64,000 bases of DNA, from positions 156,681,741 through 156,745,740 of the forward strand of contig CM041465.1 in the NCBI GenBank assembly GCA_023213395.1, in the 5' to 3' direction. The position numbers were made by a program, and so were the translations under genes. The number at the start of each line of letters is the position of its first letter. Positions within the stretch are counted from its first letter, which is position 1. The notes under the pieces were generated by a model that saw only the letters and a list, made by a program, of their open reading frames with translations, was not told where the DNA came from and ran no database searches. Of this stretch, positions 56,321 through 64,000 are shown in pieces. This DNA is from Cycas panzhihuaensis. Its lineage: Eukaryota; Cycadophyta.

Positions 56321-57760
56321 AATGTGTTGCTTGTACCAGGTCTAAAAATAAATCTTTTGTCAGTGTCACAACTTAGCAAAAAGGGGCTAAGAACTGTATT
56401 TGATGAAGAGGGCTATTATTATGTAATGGATATGAAAAATGATAGCAATGTAATAGCCAAAGGCATAAGATGCAATGATCTATATAAATTGCTATCAAAT
56501 CCTGTAAACCCTAAATTGGGTATAAAAGCATGTACTGCTACGAATTCTTATAATAAATTTTGGCATTTGAAGTATGGACATCTCCCTATAGATATGTTGA
56601 AGTTACTGGAGAAATATGATGCATGGTAATTGGTCTACCTCCCATCACCTTTGAAAATTTTGTTTGTAAAGATTGTCAATTTGGGAAGTAGCATCGACTT
56701 CCATTCAAGGAAAGTAATTGGCATGCCTAGAATAAATTAGAATCGATTCACACTTATTTATGTGGTCCTCTCACTCCACTTTCAATTAATGGATGCAGAT
56801 ATTTTTTAACTTTCATTGATGACTTTACTCGAAAGGTATGAGTGTACTTCCTCCATAATAACTCTGAAGTTTTTGAAATCTTCAAGGAATTCAAAGCAGA
56901 AGTAGAGTTAGAATCCAGAGCTAAAATAAAGTGCATTAGATCTAATGGTGGTGGAGAATACACATCAAAAGACTTCTTGATTTTTTGCAAAATAAATGGG
57001 ATACGTAGATAGTTCACAACTCCCTACACCCCTCAATCTAACGGGGTTGCTGAAAGAAAAAATAGAACCATCATGGAAATGGCTCGTAGCATGATTTTTG
57101 AAAAACAAGTTTCAAAAACTTACTAGGCAGAAGCTGTCAGCACCTCCTGTTATTTGATAAATCGAAGTCCTACAAAAGCACTGGAACAAATCACTTCGGA
57201 GGAAGTTTGGACAGGTAAGAAGCTTGATGTAAGTAATCTAAAAGTTTTTGGATGTTAAGCATTCATTCATATTCCTGATAAAAGAAGATCAAAACTTGAT
57301 GCTAAAAGTATAGAATGAATCTTAATAGGATACAACAAAAATTCAAAGGCATATAAATGCATAGATCCAAAAACTAATAGAATCTATATAAGTAGAGATG
57401 TTGTGTTTAATGAAGAAGTTGATCAGGATAGAAAATCTTAATTCAAACAAATTGAAGAAGGATCAAAAGCAATACTTCAAGAGAACATCATGGAAGAAAT
57501 CTCGAAACTTACAATAGAAGAAATCTCTCAAATATCAGAATCTTTGTCAATATTACATGAAGATTCAGTGCAGGAGGAATAGCCGTCAGAAGAATCAACC
57601 ACTGAAGAAGAATCAAGAGAGGGGAAGAAAGTACCAAGATGGTACATCAAAATAATTGAAGAAGGAAAAGGGGATTTGTTCACACAAAGAACCAGAAGTC
57701 AGAAACCACAGGCATTATACAGTAGTGTTGAGCCTCAATCATTTCAAGAAGCAAAAGATC
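56320..57760 (+). pseudogene. Copia integrase relic, two catalytic Asp lost
   Basis: Open to 56629 with INLLSVSQLSKKGLRTVFDE and FWHLKYGHLPIDMLKLLEKY. The core reads HTYLCGPLTP, so the first Asp is Tyr (56755-56757), and RSNGGGEYTS, so the second is Asn (56944-56946). The Glu in NGVAERKNRT is kept. Post-integrase SKAYKCIDPKTNRIYISRD (about 57350), then an acidic linker and KKVPRWYIKIIEEGKGDLFT. Several stops. Confidence 0.9.
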
Positions 57761-59257
57761 AACCATAATGGAGAACAACAATGGACTCAGAAATGCAATC
57801 AATTGCCAAAAATTAGACATGGGAATTAGTTGAGCTCCCCCCCAATAAACCTATGGTTAACTATAAATGGGTTTATAAAGTCAAAGAAGGGGAAAATGGA
57901 AAAAATTAGAAAATACAAGGCAAGACTTGTTGCCAAAGGCTATACACAAACAACTTGAGTAGATTTTGAATTTTTTTTTTCTCCTGTAACCAAATTAAAT
58001 ACAGTGAGAATAGTTATTACCTTGGTGGCTCAACAAAATTGGAAAATATTTCATCTAGATGTTAAAAGTGCGTTCTTAAATGGAAAGCTAGAAGAAGAAG
58101 TCTACATGGCTCAACCAGAAGGATACATCAAAGAAGAACAGGAACACATGGTTTGTAAATTGAAGAAGGCATTGTATGGCTTAAAACAAGCTCCTCTGGC
58201 TTGATATGCCAAATTGGACAAACATCTATGTTAGAATGGCTTTAGACACTCTAACTTCGATTCAAGCCTGTATATAAAGAAAAGAAATGGACTAATCACC
58301 ATAGTTGCAGTTTATGTAGATGATATGATAGTTATAGGGAGCGATGATGCTTCAATCAAAAACTTGAAAAAACAACTAGAAGGGGAATTTAAAATGACAA
58401 ATTTGGGCCTTCTAATCTATTATCTGGGATTGGAAGTCAGCCAACTAGAGGACTCAGTCACTCTATCCCAAAGCAAATATATTAAAGACTTATTAGTTAA
58501 ATTCCAGATCGAAAACTGCAATCCATATGCAACACCTATGGAGGTAAACTACAACTTAGTCACAAATGAGAAAGAACTCTTGGCCAATACAACTCTGTAT
58601 AGGCAATTAATTGGGAGTCTAATCTACCTCACTGCAACTAGACTAGACATATCATATTTAGTAGGTCTAGTTTCGAGATACATGTAAGCACCCAAGATAA
58701 AACACTGGAAAGCTGCCAGAAGAATATTAAGGTATTTGAAGGGAACTGTTGATCTGAAATTGATCTATCTTAGGGAAAATGTAAGAAAGTTGTCAGGGTT
58801 CTACAAGTCTAACTGGGTAGGAGATAAAGAGTAGAGAAAGTCCACAAGTGGTTATTGCTTCTATCTTGGGTTAGCAACAATCTCTTGGAGTAGTAAAAGA
58901 CAAACTACGGTTGCACTGTCTTCAACAGAGGCTGAATACAAATCTGTAGTGAGAGCCACAAGCGAAGTGATATGGCTGAGACAACTTGTAGTAGATCTGG
59001 ATCAATATCAAAATCAGAGTGCAATCAAGCTGACCAAGAACCCAGTTCTTCATGTAAGAACAAAACACATAGAAGTACATCATCATTTCATAAGGGAGAA
59101 AGTTCAGAATAAAGAAATTGATTTGACATATTGTCCTACATCAGAACAAATTGTAGATATATTGACGAAGCCTCTTGGAAAAGATAGGTTTCAAATTCTT
59201 AGAAATAAGATAGGTCTGAAAGAGGATATAACATTAAGAGAGGGTGTTAGAGTATAA
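57761..59257 (+). pseudogene. Copia RT and RNase H relic
   Basis: RT from about 57770 (TMDSEMQSIAK) through NWKIFHLDVKSAFLNGKLEE and CKLKKALYGLKQAPLA (58004-58204), the catalytic VAVYVDDMIVIGSDD (about 58310), LGLLIYYLGLEVSQLEDSVT, LIGSLIYLTATRLDISYLVG. RNase H from 58700 with [22 protein letters not shown] and the tail [33 protein letters not shown]. The last frame reads through the polypurine tract and stops at 59255-59257 inside the 3' LTR. Confidence 0.92.
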
Positions 59258-59457
59258 TGTTATATCCTAATTGTTAAAAGGGTAATGTTATAAACCCTTC
59301 TTGTAAATCCCTCTTTCTGTCTGCCATGTGACATGATCTAGAGAGTCGATTACAAATCAATTTGTAACGATTGTATTGAATCATGTGTATTTAAAGAGAC
59401 ATTGTCTCGCTACAACACGTCATCTTCATCAATTTTTTTTGTTAAGCGAAATTAACA
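59245..59457 (+). repeat. 3' LTR of the nested 5.17-kb copia
   Basis: TGTTAGAGTATAATG to GCGAAATTAACA, 213 bp, the same family as 17726-17941. Confidence 0.92.
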
Positions 59458-60650
59458 ACAAAGTGCCTTCTTGAATGGTGATCTCAATGAAGAAGTTTAT
59501 ATGGAACAACCACCTAGATACGTAAAAAGGGGGAAGAACATCTGGTTTGCAAATTGACAAAGGCACTATATGTTTGAAAATAGGCACCTAGAGCCCCGTA
59601 TGCGGAGCTAGATCTTCATCTACAACAAGGAGGATTTCATAGATGTGACGCAGATCCAAGCCTTTATATAAAAGACAAGGAAATTTGATCACCATTATTG
59701 TGGTTTATGTGGATGATCTGATTATCATAGGTATTGATGATCAAACATTAGCCAGATACAAGGACAAATGGAAAGGAAATTTGAAATGACCAACTTAGGT
59801 GCTCTCCACAACTATCTTGGTATAGAAGTTGATCAAGGAGAAAGTGGGATTTTCATCTCATAATCCAAATATGTAAAAAACTTGCTAAAAAGATTCAACG
59901 TGCAAGAATGCAATTCATGTGCTACACCGATGGAAGTAGGTTGTGTCTTCACTACTGATGACAGTAAACAACAAGAAGTAAATGAAACTGTCTTCAGGCA
60001 ACTTGTAGGGAGCTTAATTTATCTAACAGCAACCAGACCTAACATTTCCTTCTTTGTTGGAGTCATTTCTAGATTTATGCATAATCCAAAGATTGCACAT
60101 TGGAATGTTGCCAAGAGAATCTTGAGATATATCAAAGGTACCTTAAATCTTGGCCTACAATACACAAAGATAGATAATCTAGATCTAACTAGATACACTG
60201 ACTTTGATTGGGCTGGAGAATCTCTGAAAAAGAAATCAACATCTGCATACTATTTCAGTCTTGGAACTGTTGTAACATCTTGGAGCAGCAACAAGCAACC
60301 AACAGTAGCCCTATCTTCTATAGAAGCAGAGTATAAGGCTATTGTAAATGCAACATGTAAAGTAGTCTGGTTAAGATAGCTGTTGAATGATTTAAATCAA
60401 GGTTGTAAAAAAGCAACAACAATTTATTACAATAATCACAATGTGACTAAGCTTACCAAGAATCCTATCTTTCATGCAAGGACCAAACACATAGAGGTTC
60501 ATCATCACTTTATCAAAGAAAAGGTTCAGAATAAAGAAATCAAGTTACAATATTGCAGCAATAATCAATAGATTGTAGACATTTTTAAAAAACCATTGCC
60601 AAAAGATAAATTTCAATATTTCAGGTACTTGGAATGAAAAGCAAAGGATA
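59458..60650 (+). pseudogene. Copia RT (rest) and RNase H of the large copia
   Basis: Resumes exactly at the codons after 54286: SAFLNGDLNEEVYMEQP. The catalytic VVYVDDLIIIG lies near 59700, followed by a frameshift. Open 59882-60379: FRQLVGSLIYLTATRPNISF, AKRILRYIKGTLNLGLQYTK, WAGESLKKKSTSAYYFSLG, LSSIEAEYKAI. Then the tail [20 protein letters not shown] and IVDIFKKPLPKDKFQYF, ending before the polypurine tract. Confidence 0.92.
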
Positions 60651-60666
60651 AAACATTAAGGGAGGA

Positions 60667-60900
60667 TGTTAGAATGTTAATGTTTTATCCTAGGGTTGTA
60701 TTTTATAAAACTAAAAGGGTTGTGTCATTGTACCCCCTTTGTATTAAACCGACACTTGTCACTCATGATGGACACATGTTGTCTATGTACAAATCGATTA
60801 TATAAGATTACCTGTATAAATGAAAAAACATCCCTCTCATCAAATCAATGAAGAATTCAATTTCATTACTTAAGAATTGTGTTTAGTCTATTTTCCATCA
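60667..60900 (+). repeat. 3' LTR of the large copia
   Basis: A direct repeat of 44245-44480, TGTTAGAATGTTAATG to TTTTCCATCA. Confidence 0.93.
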
Positions 60901-60904
60901 ACCA

Positions 60905-61350
60905 TGAAGGGGACTACACCAACTTGAGAAGGGTTGGATGCAGGCCCAGAGTACAACAAATGAAGAGCCCTCAACCCAATACACAATGAGAGATACAATG
61001 GAAGTAAGGAGAGAAAGCCTAGTGCACTCTCACACACATATCTTCTATGTACATGAATGCCCCCTTTATAGTCTTTCACCCTAACCATTTCCCAACTAAC
61101 TCATTAATGATAATTTGTTAACAATAACAATAATTACATCTATCCTCATAATTGCAATCATGGTCCTAATTGTACTTCTAGTCGCACTTGAACTGCGATT
61201 GAATCTCTCGTCGCACTTCTATTCGTATATGGTCTACGATCGAAACTCTGGTTGCATTTTCAATCATACCTAGGTTGTGATCAAAATTCTGGTTGTACTT
61301 ATGATTGTGCTTTGATTTGCTCTATTAAGCTTGATTTTCCTTTGCATACA
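60905..61350 (-). repeat. Minus-strand gypsy-type LTR with polypurine tract
   Basis: On the minus strand the LTR starts TGTATGCAAAGG at 61350 right after TTAGGGGAGA, a good polypurine tract, preceded by a GAGGACACTTAAC motif common at gypsy 3' ends. It contains a 41-bp repeat, a TATAAAGG box near 61060 and ends CCCCTTCA at 60905. It is therefore a 3' LTR; its internal region would lie to the right but is not recognisable. The large copia inserted at its outer edge. Confidence 0.6.
61179..61320. repeat. 41-bp degenerate tandem repeat in LTR
   Basis: Units start at 61179 (short, 29), 61208, 61249 and 61290, the last three exactly 41 bases apart, with the shared theme (T)GGTTGCACTT and GATCGAAACTC. 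CG in the earlier units is often TG or CA in the later ones. Confidence 0.8.
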
Positions 61351-62102
61351 TCTCCCCTAACACAAAATTGTTAAGTGTCCTCACTTGACCCTAAAAAATT
61401 CAAAATTTTTTCCATCCTTCTTTCCCCCAAAAATTTTGAAATCAACTACATTCTAAGATATAGCCAACCTTGTTCTCCAAAAGGTCTAACCATATTTGTC
61501 TAGGTAAAACAATGATGCCAAGGCATGATCACAATCTGTTGAGACAATCTTTGATGGTATACTTCTCCCTTAGGCCATTTATCCTCCCTTGACATACCCT
61601 GTTATTTTTATGTTTTTTGGAGTCGCCTCCTTCTGCTATGTTAATCTACCTACTCAACTACACTATATTTTGTGGACTCACCTCTTCCCAATGAATTATC
61701 TATCTACTCAACTATATCATTGGGGTTCTCGTACATACCATCTATTACATAGTAGAATTATCAAAGCTTAATTGACAATCATCACCAAAAAGACCCAAGT
61801 ACATCATCATATGAAGGACAAAATAAATCATGCTCACACTGGATACAATTCAACATTTTCCACAATAAGGGTGAAGTCTATATGAGGGCATGAACATCAA
61901 TCGGAATGCATGGGTAACCAATCATTGTGTCTGTTAGTTGCTAGAACGTCCTTCAAATACACATAGTTCATCATCCTGTCAGCCTGAAGTCCTTATAAGA
62001 CACGATCATCCACCAGAGCAGATAGGTAAACAACCATTGAGCCCATTGGTTGCTAGGAAATCCCTCATATACATGGTTCATCATGCCTGACTGAAAACTA
62101 AA
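61351..62102. other. Unassigned sequence
   Basis: No supported gene or element beyond the motif next to the LTR at 61350. The ORF at 61589-61771 has no domain. Confidence 0.4.
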
Positions 62103-62567
62103 TCTTGGGGATTATTGATAAAAGAATTAATAATGTCTTTCATTAATTCATTAAAGGATCATTTGTATCATTAACATAATGTTGTATATGCTTTATGTTG
62201 AGGGCTTGATTTGTATAAATGGGTTTAGTCACAACTTAGTGTTGTGAACCTAGTTGTGTGGGGTTGATTTTGTCCTCATATGTAATTGTCGTAAGTTAGT
62301 TTAATCATGCAAGGTGCCAATTGTCACCTTGCATGATCCTACATTAATATTCTCAATATTGAGTAGTAGCCTCTTTTGTTTCATGTATGAGACTTTTCAT
62401 ATATCTATGTGATGTACTTTGATTTTATGAGTTAATGAATGCAAACATGCTTTGGAGCACTTGTGATTAATTCCTATGCTTTGCTTTTGTGTGTTATGTG
62501 AATGTTATTGAGGATGCTTTGAGTCTCAAACCTGGGTTGCAAACTAGGCAGACTTTCATCCCTTTCA
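62103..62567 (+). repeat. Putative 5' LTR of an element running off the window
   Basis: The end is set by CCCTTTCA followed, after three bases, by the primer site TGGTATCAGAGCTAG. The start is approximate (near TCTTGGGGATTATTG). It contains a 13-bp inverted repeat. The second LTR is not in the window. Confidence 0.5.
62304..62337. repeat. 13-bp perfect inverted repeat
   Basis: ATCATGCAAGGTG (62304-62316) and its exact complement CACCTTGCATGAT (62325-62337) with an 8-base loop; a stable hairpin in DNA or RNA. Confidence 0.9.
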
Positions 62568-62569
62568 CT

Positions 62570-62584
62570 TGGTATCAGAGCTAG
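62570..62584 (+). promoter_or_regulatory. Primer binding site, tRNA-Met type
   Basis: TGGTATCAGAGCTAG, the plant initiator tRNA-Met site, marks the start of the internal region of the right-hand element. Confidence 0.75.
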
Positions 62585-64000
62585 TCTTTGCCAAGTTTAT
62601 TAATCAATCTTCTAGCCAGCTTCTTGCTCGGTCTACCTCTCTAGCGCAGCTGCCATCAAAGGCTACATTTAGCTAATGAGAGCCTTTGAATGAAGAACTA
62701 TTTGCTGCAAAAAATCTATCCTTGTTTGAATGCTTTATAACTTAAACAGATGATCTGTAGACTACACTCTTTGAGTATTGTGCTTCATAGCTTGAATATA
62801 TTATTTATTGGCTGATTTTTAAAGAGATCTAAACTTTATCCAGAAAAACATTGTTTATGAAATGTTTCCTTGGCTACTAAATGGGCAACTTTTGCTTGGC
62901 CTTAACATATTAAATATGTAGCTGCTTAAAATCTATTGAGGCTGTTGTTGAGCCATGTCATTTATGACCTCTGTAACATCTTTACGGCTTTATTAAGCCT
63001 CTGCATTGCTTTGTGTGGCTCCCATTGATTGCTCTAGCGTTTACATAGCTTCTATTGAGGTATCACTACTCTACGACCCTCCATTCATCCCTACGTGGAT
63101 CCAATGTACACCTCTTTGTATTTTGCATATCTGCGTGGCATTTTTTAGGCTGCTATCTCATTTGAGTGATGCGTCTTTGCATCTTTGCAACATTTCTTAG
63201 CCTCTTTTTGATCACTGCATGGCCCCTGTGTGATCATGGCCCTCCGTTTGCTCTCAGCTGCTCTGGTGTGGTCCATCTGTGACCTGTGTGACCCCTTTTG
63301 TGCTCGATATGGTTCATGGCATCACTCGGTTGGCCCTACGTGGCCTTTTATTTGCTTTCTGGCATACTCTACATGATCGTGTCTACTCTACTTTGTCGTT
63401 TGTCGCCCTCTTTTTGGCCCTACATGGCCCTTTATTTGCAATCTGTGTACAATCTCATTGGCATTGCGTGGGCTATTAAAACACACTATTTGTGGACTGA
63501 ATTGATGAGATAGCTTTCTAAATTGGGCGCAACTAGTTTTAAATTAATTCAAAGGAGAAACAGAGGACCCTACAGTGTTTTTTTACTCTAATTTTATCAA
63601 GTTTGTAGCAATTCAAGGATTGGGGCACTACTGTTGATTTCATTAGAATCCTCCACACAGTTGGATGAACAAAAGTATGCCATATGACCACTTAATTTGA
63701 CCCTAGTGGAGTTATCTTCACAGTGGAGAAGACAAATTGGGATTCAATTGCTTTTGCAGAGAGATCTTACCTCCTATATCCAATTTGTTTTGTAGTCTTT
63801 TCATATTCCCGTTGCCTAATTTAATTTTTATAAAGTTTAAAAAACTTTAGGTTATAAAAATTAGTATATTCTCTAAATATTTCATTTTTGATATAGGTCC
63901 CTAACCTAAAGTTGATTTTTAATCATTTTTTAGCTTTTCTTGAGGCTTGTTTTTAATCTATTTTAGGCAATTTTTTTAGTTTTTTAAGGGCTATTTTATG
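62585..64000 (+). other. Leader of the right-hand element, no ORF supported
   Basis: 1.4 kb of AT-rich, Cys/Leu/Trp-coding sequence without gag motifs. ORFs at 63006-63200 and 63279-63513 overlap in several frames and look accidental. Gag, if present, lies beyond the window. Confidence 0.4.

Larger units (their letters stand above)
54287..59457 (+). mobile_element. Complete Ty1/copia nested in RT of the large copia, 5.17 kb
   Basis: LTRs 54287-54502 and 59245-59457. Target copies AAAAA (54282-54286) and ACAAA (59458-59462) differ by one base, and collapsing them restores the RT reading frame of the interrupted copia. Primer site TGGTATCATAACAG (54503-54516); polypurine tract AAGAGAGGG before 59245. 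It belongs to the same family as the truncated copia at 17726. Confidence 0.95.
44245..60900 (+). mobile_element. Ty1/copia, plus strand, with two nested copias (16.7 kb in total)
   Basis: LTRs 44245-44480 and 60667-60900. Target copies ACCGT (44240-44244) and ACCAT (60901-60905) differ by one transition. Primer site TGGTATTAGAGCGGG (44481-44495); polypurine tract with AGGGAGGA before 60667. Gag is cut by the insertion at 45250-51520 and RT by the one at 54287-59457. Removing both leaves 5.2 kb, the size of its relatives. Confidence 0.93.

Noticed and set aside
60905-61350. 5' LTR of the integrase relic at 43172-44173
   Set aside because: A polypurine tract directly precedes the LTR start, which marks a 3' LTR, and the sequence beyond 60905 does not give a clear primer site.
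63006-63513. Leu/Cys/Trp-rich ORFs, possibly a membrane protein
   Set aside because: Overlapping frames, no conserved motif and no start context; they lie in the presumed leader of an LTR element.
1-64000. CRISPR array, rRNA, tRNA gene or intact host gene
   Set aside because: No regular spaced repeats, no rRNA-like stretch, no tRNA cloverleaf noticed apart from primer-site complements, and every recognisable protein belongs to an LTR retroelement.

Overview
This window looks like repeat-dense intergenic (probably heterochromatic) nuclear DNA from a seed plant with a large genome. The evidence is AT-rich sequence almost entirely made of decayed LTR retrotransposons of the Ty1/copia and Ty3/gypsy orders, plant-type primer binding sites (initiator tRNA-Met type and tRNA-Asp type), and no recognisable host gene, rRNA, tRNA or CRISPR. 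The pile-up of old nested elements would suit a gymnosperm or another large-genome plant, but the sequence alone does not fix the species. All coding regions found are retroelement relics with stops and frameshifts; many stops sit where CAA, CAG, CGA or TGG codons would be expected, as after cytosine deamination. Layout, left to right: 1-717 is a minus-strand gypsy LTR cut by the window edge. It sits in the LTR of a remnant (718-1609) that belongs to the same family as a non-autonomous element at 33306-37993. Next come a 713-bp internally deleted copia (2470-3182) and a complete minus-strand copia (3759-8926, target duplication ATCCA). An RT-less gypsy (11019-17061, duplication ACCTT) and a 12.7-kb LTR element (17130-29856, duplication CTTCC) are both inserted in one old minus-strand reading frame, whose pieces lie at 29857-30860, 17062-17129 and about 10600-11018. 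Inside the 12.7-kb element are a 3'-truncated copia (17726-21205) and, inside that, a gypsy with a tRNA-Asp-type primer site (from 21206) carrying gag, protease, a second gag-like domain, RT, RNase H, integrase and possibly a third ORF. Right half: a minus-strand gypsy integrase relic (33040-33262 and 43172-44173) was split by a minus-strand copia (33263-43171, duplication CAATC). The 3' LTR of that copia was in turn split by a gag-only element (33306-37993, duplication GGAAA). Then a plus-strand copia (44245-60900) contains two further complete copias: a minus-strand one in gag (45250-51520) and a plus-strand one in RT (54287-59457). The right end holds a minus-strand LTR with a 41-bp tandem repeat (60905-61350), and an LTR plus tRNA-Met primer site of an element running off the window (about 62103-64000). 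Corrected for nested inserts, four copias come out at nearly the same length (5.17-5.22 kb), which supports the boundaries. These elements do not act together as a pathway; the window records successive insertions, deletions and mutational decay. The most unusual points are the second gag-like domain between protease and RT, the extra ORF after integrase, the gag-only LTR family, the telo-box-like motif in five copia leaders, and the minisatellites inside two LTRs.
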